Shown here piece after piece: positions 1-7,594 of a stretch of 64,000 nt of DNA. The notes beneath the pieces were generated by a model. It worked only from the letters and a program-made list of their open reading frames with translations, made no database searches and was not told where the DNA came from. The DNA comes from Butyricicoccus_A sp963588905. GTDB taxonomy: Bacteria; Bacillota; Clostridia; Oscillospirales; Butyricicoccaceae. Numbering within the stretch: position 1 is the stretch's first letter; each line of letters opens with the position of its first letter. The position numbers and the translations under genes were made by a program. Where the stretch lies: the NCBI GenBank assembly GCA_963588905.1, contig CAVAJF010000025.1, positions 93,412-157,411 on the forward strand, written 5' to 3'.

Positions 1-2
1 TT

Positions 3-563
3 GTACCGGAACAGCCGAAGGCAGCACTGATTTTTTATCCAGGCGGAAAAGTCGAGTATACGGCATATGCACCCCTCATGCAGGAGCTGGCTGAGCAGGG
101 ATTTCTCTGTTTACTGGAAAAAATGCCGCTGAACCTCGCGGTATTGGACATCACGGCGGCAGACGGCTTGCAAGAGAAATTTCCGGAAATTGAGAAATGG
201 TACATCGGCGGTCATTCTTTGGGCGGCGCAATGGCGGCGATTTATGCGTCCAGACATGCCGATACGTTGGACGGATTGGTATTGCTCGGCGGATATTCGA
301 CGACGGATTTGCGGCGGACAAAGCTGAAATCGCTGTGTATTTACGGCAGCAACGACCGCGTGATGAACCGTGAAAAATATCAGAGTTATAAATCCAATTT
401 GCCGCCACAATATGTCGAAACCGTTATTAGCGGCGGAAATCATGCGTATTTTGGCAGTTATGGGGAGCAAAAGGGAGATGGAACGGCGAGTATCACCAAT
501 GATGAACAAATGACCGTGACTGCGAGCATTTGCCGCAGCGTCTTCTTAGAGGGCGATGATTGA
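3..563 (+). CDS. alpha/beta hydrolase, 5' end outside the window
   Basis: The reading frame is open from the first full codon, so the start lies upstream and 186 C-terminal residues are visible. They show an alpha/beta-hydrolase fold: the nucleophile elbow GHSLGG, a GSNDRV segment that would carry the acid, and a late GGNHAYFG that would carry the catalytic histidine. The sequence GGNHAYFGSYGEQKGDG resembles the dienelactone-hydrolase-like alpha/beta hydrolase group often found in Firmicutes. The substrate cannot be told. No terminator is obvious between it and the next promoter. Confidence 0.85.
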   Translation, partial: VPEQPKAALIFYPGGKVEYTAYAPLMQELAEQGFLCLLEKMPLNLAVLDITAADGLQEKFPEIEKWYIGGHSLGGAMAAIYASRHADTLDGLVLLGGYSTTDLRRTKLKSLCIYGSNDRVMNREKYQSYKSNLPPQYVETVISGGNHAYFGSYGEQKGDGTASITNDEQMTVTASICRSVFLEGDD

Positions 564-633
564 CGAGACGAGAGGCTTTGTCGCTATAGAACTGTATTTT
601 GATAAAATATTAAAGCAAAATCGCAATTACATA

Positions 634-662
634 TTGACTTTATCATGCTAAAAGAATAAAAT
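634..662 (+). promoter_or_regulatory. sigma-A promoter of the amino acid ABC operon
   Basis: A -35 box TTGACT (634-639) and a -10 box TAAAAT (657-662) are separated by 17 bp and lie about 70 bp upstream of the lipoprotein gene. Confidence 0.6.
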
Positions 663-729
663 ATAACATGTACTTGGCATTGCCGCTTGAATGCGTTTTG
701 CCTATCATGAACTTTTAGGAGAAAGAAAT

Positions 730-1587
730 ATGAAACTGAAAAGAATTGCAGCCATGATGATGGCTGGCGTGATGTGTATTGGTTTACTGGCAGGATGCGG
801 CTCGAGTTCGTCTCAGCAGACAGCATCTACGGATCCAAAGGATCGCACGCAGCTGACCGTTGGCTTTGACGCAGAGTTCCCGCCGTATGGCTATAAGAAC
901 GGCGATGATTATGAAGGCTTTGATTTGGATCTGGCACAGGCTGTTTGCGATTACTACGGCTGGAAGCTGGTGAAGCAGCCAATCGACTGGGATTCTAAGG
1001 ATATGGAATTGAACGGCGGTTCGATCGACTGCATTTGGAACGGCTTTACCATGAATGGCCGCGAGGATGATTACACTTGGTCCAAGCCGTATATCGACAA
1101 TTCTCAGGTAGTCGTTGTCAAGAAGGATTCAAACATTTCCAGCATTGACAATTTGTCCGGTGTTATTCTGGATGTACAGGCAGATTCCTCTGCGCTGGCA
1201 GCTCTGCAGGGCGATGATGCGACCGACGTCGGCAAGAAGATTACATCCACTGTTGGTCAGTTGGTGCAGGTATCTAACTATAACACCGCATTTATGGATT
1301 TGGAATCCGGCGCTGCCAATGCTATCGCAATGGACGTTGGTGTTGCGAATTACGAGATTGCAAACCGCGGTGCAGATAAGTATACTATTCTGGATCAGGA
1401 AATTTCTTCTGAACAGTACGCGGTTGGCTTTAAGAAGGGCAATGATACCCTGCGCGATCAGGTACAGACGGCGCTGGATGCACTGGAAAAGGATGGCACT
1501 CTGGAAAAGATTGTCAAGGAATGGTCTGAAAAAGACAACGGTGCATACAATTTCCTGTCTGAAACTTGGTGCATGAACAAGCAGTAA
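730..1587 (+). CDS. polar amino acid ABC transporter, substrate-binding lipoprotein
   Basis: This 285-residue extracellular receptor captures an amino acid and hands it to the permease encoded next. The N-terminus is a lipoprotein signal with lipobox LLAGC followed by a Ser-rich linker. The mature part begins with the family-3 binding-protein pattern LTVGFDAEFPPYGYKNGDDYEGFDLDLA. The start at 730 is preferred over an upstream in-frame ATG at 691 because AGGAG (717-721) precedes it and the signal peptide begins there. It heads an operon with a permease and an ATPase. The specific amino acid (cystine, glutamine or another) cannot be read from sequence. Confidence 0.93.
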   Translation: MKLKRIAAMMMAGVMCIGLLAGCGSSSSQQTASTDPKDRTQLTVGFDAEFPPYGYKNGDDYEGFDLDLAQAVCDYYGWKLVKQPIDWDSKDMELNGGSIDCIWNGFTMNGREDDYTWSKPYIDNSQVVVVKKDSNISSIDNLSGVILDVQADSSALAALQGDDATDVGKKITSTVGQLVQVSNYNTAFMDLESGAANAIAMDVGVANYEIANRGADKYTILDQEISSEQYAVGFKKGNDTLRDQVQTALDALEKDGTLEKIVKEWSEKDNGAYNFLSETWCMNKQ

Positions 1588-1610
1588 CACTCGCTTGGTT
1601 TTGTTAACAG

Positions 1611-1642
1611 AGCGGCGGAGAATTGATTTCCGCCGCTTTTTA
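1611..1642 (+). terminator. intercistronic intrinsic terminator/attenuator
   Basis: Perfect 9-bp arms AGCGGCGGA and TCCGCCGCT (1611-1619/1629-1637) are followed by TTTT. It sits between the binding-protein gene and the permease, so it probably gives excess binding protein over the membrane components by partial termination. Confidence 0.8.
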
Positions 1643-1669
1643 TTTCAATGATAAGAAAGAGGGCACATC

Positions 1670-2323
1670 ATGCAATACTTCATTTCTGTTGTTCAGGAAA
1701 TTGGCGCAGGTATTTCATCTTCTCTGCTGCTGTTTGTCCTGACACTCATTTTCTCTATGCCGCTCGGCTTGCTGGTATGTTTTGGACGCATGTCTAAAAT
1801 CAAGCCAGTGTCGATGGTATTTAATTTTATTATTTCGGTTCTGCGCGGTACGCCGCTGATGCTGCAGTTGGTTGTTGTATTTTTTGGTCCGTATTATGTG
1901 TTTGGCATGAATGTCTCCAACACATGGCGGTTCTGGGCTGCCATTGTTGGCTTTTCCATCAATTATGCGGCATACTTTGCAGAAATCTACCGTTCCGGCA
2001 TTCAGTCCATTCCAAAGGGACAGTACGAAGCCGCAGAGGTTTTGGGCTATACCAAAACACAGACCTTCTGCAAGATTATTTTCCCGCAGATGGTAAAGCG
2101 CGTGCTTCCGCCGGTTACCAATGAAATTATCACTTTGACAAAGGATACCTCGCTGGCGTTTGTTCTGGCATATGCAGAGATGTTTACGCTGGCAAAGCAG
2201 GTCGCAGCATCCGATGCCTCTATCGCACCGCTGTTCGTTGCCGGTCTGTTCTACTACGTATTCAACTATGTCGTTGCGTTTGTTATGGAACGTTTGGAAC
2301 ACAAGCTCGCGTATTACCAGTAA
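1670..2323 (+). CDS. amino acid ABC transporter permease (HisM/GlnP family)
   Basis: A 217-residue inner-membrane permease with several hydrophobic segments. It carries the EAA-type cytoplasmic loop typical of the polar amino acid uptake family (EAAEVLGYTKTQTFCKIIFPQ) and an early RGTPLMLQL motif characteristic of HisM/GlnP-type proteins. It lies between the receptor and ATPase genes; the next start follows its stop by 16 nt. One permease gene suggests a homodimeric channel. Confidence 0.93.
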   Translation: MQYFISVVQEIGAGISSSLLLFVLTLIFSMPLGLLVCFGRMSKIKPVSMVFNFIISVLRGTPLMLQLVVVFFGPYYVFGMNVSNTWRFWAAIVGFSINYAAYFAEIYRSGIQSIPKGQYEAAEVLGYTKTQTFCKIIFPQMVKRVLPPVTNEIITLTKDTSLAFVLAYAEMFTLAKQVAASDASIAPLFVAGLFYYVFNYVVAFVMERLEHKLAYYQ

Positions 2324-2339
2324 AGGAGGAAACGATACG

Positions 2340-3086
2340 ATGAAACTGCTGGAAATCAACCACTTGAAAAAATATTTCGGAGAACTGGAAGTTTTAAAGG
2401 ATATTTCGATGAGTGTAGAAGAAGGCGAAGTTGTCTCCATTATCGGTCCGTCCGGTTCTGGTAAATCGACACTGCTTCGCTGTGCGACAATGCTGGAAAC
2501 CATGAATGGCGGCGATTTGCTTTATGGCGGCACCGCGGCGGTAAAAGACGGTACATATGCCGGAAAAGAGCAGCTTGCAAAGATTAAGGAATTTTATGGC
2601 TTAGTATTCCAGAACTTTAACCTGTTTCCGCATTATTCTGTCATGAAAAATCTGATTGACGCACCGGTTCATGTACAAAAGCGCAATAAAGATGAGGTCA
2701 TTGAGGAAGCAAAAAAATTGCTGGAAGATGTCGGCTTGGCAGACAAGGCAGATACCTACCCATGCAAGCTGTCCGGCGGCCAGCAGCAGCGCGTTGCCAT
2801 TGCGCGTGCACTGGCTATGCATCCGCAAATGCTGTTCTTTGATGAGCCGACCTCCGCACTGGATCCGGAGCTGACAACAGAAGTTTTGAAGATTCTGCGT
2901 CAACTGGCAGAAAAGAAAATGACCATGGTCATTGTAACACATGAGATTGACTTTGCCCGTGCGGTATCTGATCGCGTCATCTTTATGGCAGATGGATACA
3001 TCGTGGAAGAGGGTGCACCGGCGGATGTCATTGACAATCCGCAAAATCCGCGCACGCAGGCTTTTCTGCGAAAGGTGCAGAGATAA
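2340..3086 (+). CDS. amino acid ABC transporter ATP-binding protein (GlnQ family)
   Basis: A 248-residue ATPase that powers the transporter. Walker A GPSGSGKST, the Q-loop, the signature LSGGQQQR, Walker B MLFFDEPTSALD and the switch His in VTHEID are all present. The start at 2340 is set by AAAGGAGG just upstream; a longer in-frame extension would overlap the permease gene and lacks a ribosome binding site. It ends the operon and is followed by a strong terminator. Confidence 0.95.
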   Translation: MKLLEINHLKKYFGELEVLKDISMSVEEGEVVSIIGPSGSGKSTLLRCATMLETMNGGDLLYGGTAAVKDGTYAGKEQLAKIKEFYGLVFQNFNLFPHYSVMKNLIDAPVHVQKRNKDEVIEEAKKLLEDVGLADKADTYPCKLSGGQQQRVAIARALAMHPQMLFFDEPTSALDPELTTEVLKILRQLAEKKMTMVIVTHEIDFARAVSDRVIFMADGYIVEEGAPADVIDNPQNPRTQAFLRKVQR

Positions 3087-3103
3087 AATTGGGATAAAAA
3101 AAG

Positions 3104-3128
3104 AAGGGACTTCTTGTCCCTTTTTTTT
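3104..3128 (+). terminator. intrinsic terminator of the ABC operon
   Basis: Stem AAGGGAC/GTCCCTT (3104-3110/3116-3122) is followed by a run of eight T. It lies directly before the end of the convergent patatin gene. Confidence 0.85.
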
Positions 3129-3129
3129 G

Positions 3130-3978
3130 TTAAGCCAAAAACGCTTGTACTTCTGCGAGCTTTGCTTCTCCGGCCTTTCTGCCAAGGTCATAGACGCGCT
3201 TGAGCTCCGCTGGATCATGCTCTACCTGCTTGATATTGAGCGGCGCCTCCGGACGAATGACACAGACATCACCCTGCTGTTCAAGCAGACGGACATAGGC
3301 AGTAGTCTGATTGTACATATCGTGCCGTACTTCCAGGTCGTGAATCACTTCCGAATATTTGTGCAGTGCGATCCGAAGCAGGGGGAGTATCTTGTTTTTG
3401 TGCTTGATATAATCGGAAGGCTGGGTCAAAACGATAACGTTTTTATTATATCCCATTTCCTGGAATTTACGAATTGGAATCGAATCGGCAATACCGCCGT
3501 CTAACAGCTGGTAGCCATCGACTTCTACGACACGGGATACCATTGGCATCGAAGCGGAAGCACGCATCCAAGTAATATCCGTTTCATCTCCGGTCGGGCA
3601 GCTGTGATAGACCGGCTTTCCGGTTTTCAAATCGGTGCAGACCACGTAAAACTCCATCGGATTTTTTTCATATGTGTCTGTGTCAAACAGATCCAATTTG
3701 TTTGGAAGTTCACGGTAACAGAATTCTGCGCCATACAGATCGCCGGTTTTCAGCAGAGAACGAAAGCTGGCGTAGCGCGGATCTTTACAAAATTTGGTGT
3801 TATAACGCAACACGCGGCCGATTTGGTGAGATTTGTAATTACAGCCAAATACAGCACCTGCTGAGACGCCAATGGCACCGTCAAAGGTGATATTATTTTC
3901 CATGAGAACGTCCATTACTCCGGCGGTAAACAGTCCGCGCATTGCGCCGCCTTCCAGAACCAATCCTTTTTTTGCCAT
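3130..3978 (-). CDS. patatin-like phospholipase family protein
   Basis: A 282-residue predicted acyl hydrolase. It has the patatin catalytic dyad: Ser in GVSAG, and Asp in the DGG of LLDGGIADSIP. The oxyanion glycine-rich start LEGGAMRG is also present. The start at 3978 (MAKKGLVLEGG) is chosen because a TATAAT -10 hexamer lies at 4018-4023 on this strand, which would put the alternative upstream starts in or before the promoter. It resembles the bacterial YjjU/YlbK-like group of unknown substrate. It is divergent from the carbonic anhydrase gene. Confidence 0.88.
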   Translation of the reverse strand: MAKKGLVLEGGAMRGLFTAGVMDVLMENNITFDGAIGVSAGAVFGCNYKSHQIGRVLRYNTKFCKDPRYASFRSLLKTGDLYGAEFCYRELPNKLDLFDTDTYEKNPMEFYVVCTDLKTGKPVYHSCPTGDETDITWMRASASMPMVSRVVEVDGYQLLDGGIADSIPIRKFQEMGYNKNVIVLTQPSDYIKHKNKILPLLRIALHKYSEVIHDLEVRHDMYNQTTAYVRLLEQQGDVCVIRPEAPLNIKQVEHDPAELKRVYDLGRKAGEAKLAEVQAFLA

Positions 3979-4033
3979 ATGAAATACCTGCACTTTCTGA
4001 AATTTTTTCATGTATCTATTATACACTTTTTTG

Positions 4034-4062
4034 TTGACAAAGCAAATATCTCATATTATCAT
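4034..4062 (+). promoter_or_regulatory. sigma-A promoter of the carbonic anhydrase gene
   Basis: TTGACA (4034-4039) and TATCAT (4057-4062) are 17 bp apart. A minus-strand TATAAT (4018-4023) next to it serves the divergent patatin gene. Confidence 0.65.
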
Positions 4063-4091
4063 AGATAAAACAAGAAACGAGGTGTTCGAGA

Positions 4092-4610
4092 ATGAGTCTT
4101 ACAAAACCGGGAGAGAAAATTGTCATTGTCACGTGTATGGATATGCGGCTTGATCCGAAAAATTTTCCAGGACTGGAGCAGAGCAAGGCATATGTCATCA
4201 GAAATGCCGGCGGCAGAGCCAATGAGGAAACCATTCGTTCGCTTGTTGTGGCACATAAGTTCCAAGGTGCACAGGCGGTTTTCGTCATCCAGCATACGGA
4301 CTGTGGTATGATGAATTTTACCAATGAGATTCTCTGCGATTTGTTAGAGGAGAGCTTGCAGACAGCAAAGCGCGGAGAACATGGTTGGTACAATCCGATC
4401 AAAGAGGGCGGCAGCCGCGCAGGTCAGTATATCAACTTCCAGCCGATTAAAAATCTGGAGCAGAATGTGATAGATGATGTGACCTATATTCGCAATCATC
4501 CGTTGATTTCCAAGCGACTGCCAATTTACGGGTATATTTACGATGTAAAAACCGGTGAACTGCATCCGGTAGAGAAAGCCAATTGTATCGGACAGGCGAT
4601 AGAAAAGTAA
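4092..4610 (+). CDS. beta-class carbonic anhydrase
   Basis: A 172-residue enzyme interconverting CO2 and bicarbonate. Zinc ligands of the beta class are visible: the Cys and Asp/Arg of CMDMR near residue 15, and the His/Cys of HTDCG near residue 75. It is a small type without N-terminal extension, similar to the clade found in many Clostridia. It stands alone between a divergent promoter and a strong terminator. Bicarbonate supply would suit the pyruvate carboxylase encoded 9 kb downstream, but no link is shown. Confidence 0.92.
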   Translation: MSLTKPGEKIVIVTCMDMRLDPKNFPGLEQSKAYVIRNAGGRANEETIRSLVVAHKFQGAQAVFVIQHTDCGMMNFTNEILCDLLEESLQTAKRGEHGWYNPIKEGGSRAGQYINFQPIKNLEQNVIDDVTYIRNHPLISKRLPIYGYIYDVKTGELHPVEKANCIGQAIEK

Positions 4611-4611
4611 G

Positions 4612-4658
4612 AAAAAAGGAACAGTTTTTGACGAAAAATCGGCAAAACTGTTCCTTTT
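4612..4658. terminator. bidirectional intrinsic terminator
   Basis: Arms AAAAGGAACAGTTTT and AAAACTGTTCCTTTT flank a short loop. It has A-rich and T-rich sides and can serve both the carbonic anhydrase gene and the convergent AEC transporter gene. Confidence 0.85.
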
Positions 4659-4677
4659 GTTTTGCAAAAGAAATGAT

Positions 4678-5616
4678 TCAAATCAATCCACAGCTTTTTA
4701 GGATGAAGATCCAGAAAAACAGTGTGATGACAGAAAAGGCCGTGCTTGCCACAACCAATTCTCCGGCAAGTGCCCCGTCGCCGCCCATATTCGCGGCCAT
4801 GGGATAGGAAGCGGCTGCAACCGGCGTGGCGAACATGGTCAGATAGACAAATCGGCTGACCGGTTCAAAATCCAGAGCAACCGTCACAAGCAGCGCACAA
4901 GTAGGCAGGAGAAGCAGTTTGACGGCAAGTGTCGGAATCAGATATTTGGCGTGATTTAACATGGAAGAGAATCGCAGGGTACTGCCCAAGATAAACAGTG
5001 CGAGCGGTGTTGTCAGATCGGAAAATTGTGATATAGGCGTTTCGAGACATACGGGCAAATGAATGCCGAGCACAATGAACGCAAGTCCGACAATCGCACC
5101 AAAAATCATGGGATTGGACAACACGCGCTTGAGAAGCGGAAAAACGTGAATGTCATCTCCGCGAAAATATTCCAAGATAATAATAGCAAAGATATTGTAA
5201 ATCGGAATGATAATGGCAATCATGGCGGAAGCGATAGCGGCGCCGCTGTCACCGAAAATATTGGTAGAGAGGGGCAGAGCGAACAAGACAAAGTTGCTTC
5301 GATAGATCGCCTGAATGATGACGCCGCGTTTGGCATTTTCTTTGACAATGCGCGGGACAGTGAGAAAAGCGAGTAAAATGGTCAGCAAAACGCTTGCCAC
5401 ACTGACAGAGATGAGTTTTTTGTCCGGTGCAGTCTGTGCTGCATGATGATATATGTTGTAGAACATCATGACAGGGAAGAAAACACGGAATACCATCTGA
5501 TTCAGTCGGCGCATAAATGGCTCATCTACAATACCGGCCATGCGTACCAAATATCCAAACGAGATATAGCAGAGAAACGGAACGACGGCATTGATGGCGA
5601 TAAGAATGTTATCCAT
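4678..5616 (-). CDS. AEC family transporter (auxin efflux carrier fold)
   Basis: A 312-residue membrane protein with about ten hydrophobic segments in two five-helix halves, as in the AEC/Mem_trans family. The N-terminal half contains the pattern LNQMVFRVFFPVMMFYNIY typical of this family. Bacterial members export or take up small carboxylates such as malate or malonate; the substrate here is not known. Its start lies 6 nt after the rsmE stop, so the two form an operon with rsmE first. Confidence 0.85.
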   Translation of the reverse strand: MDNILIAINAVVPFLCYISFGYLVRMAGIVDEPFMRRLNQMVFRVFFPVMMFYNIYHHAAQTAPDKKLISVSVASVLLTILLAFLTVPRIVKENAKRGVIIQAIYRSNFVLFALPLSTNIFGDSGAAIASAMIAIIIPIYNIFAIIILEYFRGDDIHVFPLLKRVLSNPMIFGAIVGLAFIVLGIHLPVCLETPISQFSDLTTPLALFILGSTLRFSSMLNHAKYLIPTLAVKLLLLPTCALLVTVALDFEPVSRFVYLTMFATPVAAASYPMAANMGGDGALAGELVVASTAFSVITLFFWIFILKSCGLI

Positions 5617-5622
5617 GCAGCA

Positions 5623-6369
5623 TCATTCCAGATTTCCTGTCAGCGTCATGACGGCAGAGAGGGCAGCCAGCGGGGCTGTCTCACAGCGGAGAATGCGTGG
5701 GCCTAAACCGACTGTTTTTGCACCTGCCTGTTCGGCGGCCTGCGCTTCTTCGGCGGCAAATCCGCCTTCTGAACCGGTCACAATCGCAATTTTTTGGCAA
5801 TCTCCAGTAGGCTTTGCAGACAATTCTTCGAGCAGAGAGCGCAGAGATTTTCCGCCGCATTCGTAGAAGAATAGAACAAGGTCATACTGTGCCCAGTCAG
5901 CACAAACGGCAGCAAAGTTTTTCAGCGGCATACATACCTGCGGCAAAATGCCTCTGCCGCACTGCTTGGCAGCTTCTGCGGCAATACGGTTATAACGGGT
6001 ATTTTTCTGTTCTTCCTTCTTGGGAGCTGCGACGCAGTATCGGCTGAAAAATGGAATAAAGCGGGTGCAGCCCAGCTCGACACCGTGCTGAATAATTTCT
6101 TCCAGTTTATCCTGCTTGGGGTATCCGGCGTATAACGTAACGTCTATATTTGGCTCTGCTGTGCTTGGGTATCCCTCTTCCACGGAAAATTCAACAGCAT
6201 CTTCTGAAAATCCTGTAATCTGCGCGGTATATTCGATGGCGTTTCCATCGCACAGGATGACGGTCTCACCGATTTTTGCCCGCATGACACGGGAAAGGTG
6301 GTGCGCATCTTTTCCGCGCAGAACGGCAGTTCCATCGGCAATTTCGGTTGTAAAATAACGGTGCGGCAT
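5623..6369 (-). CDS. rsmE: 16S rRNA (uracil1498-N3)-methyltransferase RsmE
   Basis: A 248-residue SPOUT-class enzyme that methylates U1498 of 16S rRNA with SAM. The N-terminal PUA-like part begins MPHRYF and contains HHLSRVMR. The C-terminal SPOUT knot shows IVTGSEGGFAAEEAQAAEQAG and LGPRILRCETAPLAALS, which are diagnostic. The start at 6369 is chosen because GGAG lies 8 nt upstream; the in-frame GTG at 6378 sits within that spacing. Confidence 0.96.
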   Translation of the reverse strand: MPHRYFTTEIADGTAVLRGKDAHHLSRVMRAKIGETVILCDGNAIEYTAQITGFSEDAVEFSVEEGYPSTAEPNIDVTLYAGYPKQDKLEEIIQHGVELGCTRFIPFFSRYCVAAPKKEEQKNTRYNRIAAEAAKQCGRGILPQVCMPLKNFAAVCADWAQYDLVLFFYECGGKSLRSLLEELSAKPTGDCQKIAIVTGSEGGFAAEEAQAAEQAGAKTVGLGPRILRCETAPLAALSAVMTLTGNLE

Positions 6370-6549
6370 AGGTTCCACTCCTTTTTGTTTGTATTAAGTA
6401 ATCTCCTATAAACCATAGCATATTTTGTGTGTTCATGCAATTGCATGTGCTAAGAAAAAGCTGATTTTGTCGTTTTTTCGTGGAAAATACTAGCAAGATA
6501 TGCTATACTCTCCAGTGAACCAAAAAGAACAGAGGAGAAGGAAAATGAC

Positions 6550-7008
6550 ATGGAATATGTGATTGGATTGATAACAAATAAGGTTTTGATTTCTGCGATT
6601 GCGGCTTGGTTTGTTGCGCAGGGATCAAAAATTTTGATTGATATGATAAAGGGAACATTTACGCTCAAACGACTGTCCGGTGGCGGCGGAATGCCGAGCG
6701 CGCATTCCGCAACGGTGATTGGATTGACAACGGCGACAGCTATTGTCTACGGCACGAGCGGATTTGAGTTCCCAATGGCATTATTTTTTGCCATTATTGT
6801 CATGTATGATGCAGTTGGTGTTCGGTTGGAGACCGGAAAAGAAGCGAAAGCGCTCAATCAACTGCGTCGCCGTGATTTGGAAGAGAATAAACGACCGGTT
6901 ATGGAACAGGAATTGGAAGAAAAAATGGGACACACGATACCGGAGATTCTTGCAGGTATCGTTGTAGGTATTGTCGTTGCAATACTGATTTGTTATATCA
7001 TTCCATAA
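6550..7008 (+). CDS. divergent PAP2 family (DUF212) membrane protein
   Basis: A 152-residue membrane protein of the acid phosphatase/vanadium-haloperoxidase-related DUF212 family. The signature SGGGGMPSAHSATVIGL and the later YDAVGVRLETGKEAKALN are conserved in this family. The phosphatase activity implied by the PAP2 relation is not established. An AGGAGAAGG sequence precedes the start. It is divergent from rsmE and monocistronic. Confidence 0.9.
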   Translation: MEYVIGLITNKVLISAIAAWFVAQGSKILIDMIKGTFTLKRLSGGGGMPSAHSATVIGLTTATAIVYGTSGFEFPMALFFAIIVMYDAVGVRLETGKEAKALNQLRRRDLEENKRPVMEQELEEKMGHTIPEILAGIVVGIVVAILICYIIP

Positions 7009-7016
7009 GAACAGTA

Positions 7017-7045
7017 AAACGGACAGCACAGGCTGTCCGTTTTCG
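7017..7045. terminator. bidirectional intrinsic terminator
   Basis: Arms AACGGACAGC and GCTGTCCGTT (7018-7027/7032-7041) are flanked by AAA on one side and TTTT on the other. It separates the convergent PAP2-like and DMT transporter genes. Confidence 0.85.
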
Positions 7046-7046
7046 T

Positions 7047-7475
7047 TTATTTGTTGATAAAATATAAGCCAATCAAACAGATGACAATACCGATGATCTT
7101 ATTCAAGCTGATAGCTTCATGATACAACAGCCAGCCGACGAAAATCAGAACACCGGCAACAAAGGCGCTTTGCACAATGGAAAGCGTACTGACCTGCCAG
7201 CCAACTTTGTACGCATAAATAAATCCAACTTCCAAACCGACAATACACAGCCCCAGCAGAGCCGGTGCCCAATTGGATTTGCTGTATTCTGTCAGCAGAT
7301 TGCCGTTTCGGTTGACAATAAAATACAAAATTGCAGAACAAATTGTTCCGACAAAATAGGTGATTGTCATCGAGGCAAACGGGTCCATGGAACTGGGAAT
7401 GCCTTTGGCGCAGACCTGATAAAACGTGTTGGCGAGAACGATTATCGCCAGCGGCCAAATATAAGATATGACCAT
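7047..7475 (-). CDS. small DMT-superfamily (EamA-like) transporter
   Basis: A membrane protein of about 142 residues with four hydrophobic segments, corresponding to one EamA half. It would have to work as a dimer like SMR exporters. Features include the Glu in GLEVGFIYAYKVGW and the C-terminal ISLNKIIGIVICLIGLYFI. AGGAG at 7486-7490 is 10 nt from the ATG at 7475 and 4 nt from an ATG at 7481; the former spacing is better but both are possible. It is preceded by a structured terminator leader, which suggests ligand-controlled expression of an exporter. Confidence 0.8.
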   Translation of the reverse strand: MVISYIWPLAIIVLANTFYQVCAKGIPSSMDPFASMTITYFVGTICSAILYFIVNRNGNLLTEYSKSNWAPALLGLCIVGLEVGFIYAYKVGWQVSTLSIVQSAFVAGVLIFVGWLLYHEAISLNKIIGIVICLIGLYFINK

Positions 7476-7496
7476 AACCATCACTCTCCTGTAAAT

Positions 7497-7555
7497 CAAA
7501 TAAAAACGGCAGCTAGACTTTTTAGCCTAACTGCCGGTAGGTGCTCACCCGTATA
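7497..7555 (-). promoter_or_regulatory. structured terminator leader, candidate riboswitch of the DMT gene (guanidine-IV-like?)
   Basis: The transcript starting near 7555 opens with a GGGTGAGCACCTACC segment (7537-7551). It then forms a 12-bp hairpin (7507-7536) with arms CGGCAGTTAGGC and GTCTAGCTGCCG, followed by TTTTTATTT. This intrinsic terminator sits in the 5' leader, upstream of the ribosome binding site. A GUGAG/ACC(U)ACCGG element in front of a terminator before a small exporter recalls the mepA (guanidine-IV) motif as I remember it. The class assignment is tentative; the terminator leader is seen directly. Confidence 0.55.
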
Positions 7556-7560
7556 TTTAT

Positions 7561-7589
7561 ATATTATCAAAGTTGAATCGCTGCGTCAA
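7561..7589 (-). promoter_or_regulatory. sigma-A promoter of the DMT leader
   Basis: On the minus strand TTGACG (7584-7589) and TAATAT (7561-7566) are 17 bp apart, which places transcription start just before the structured leader. Confidence 0.6.
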
Positions 7590-7594
7590 CAGTT

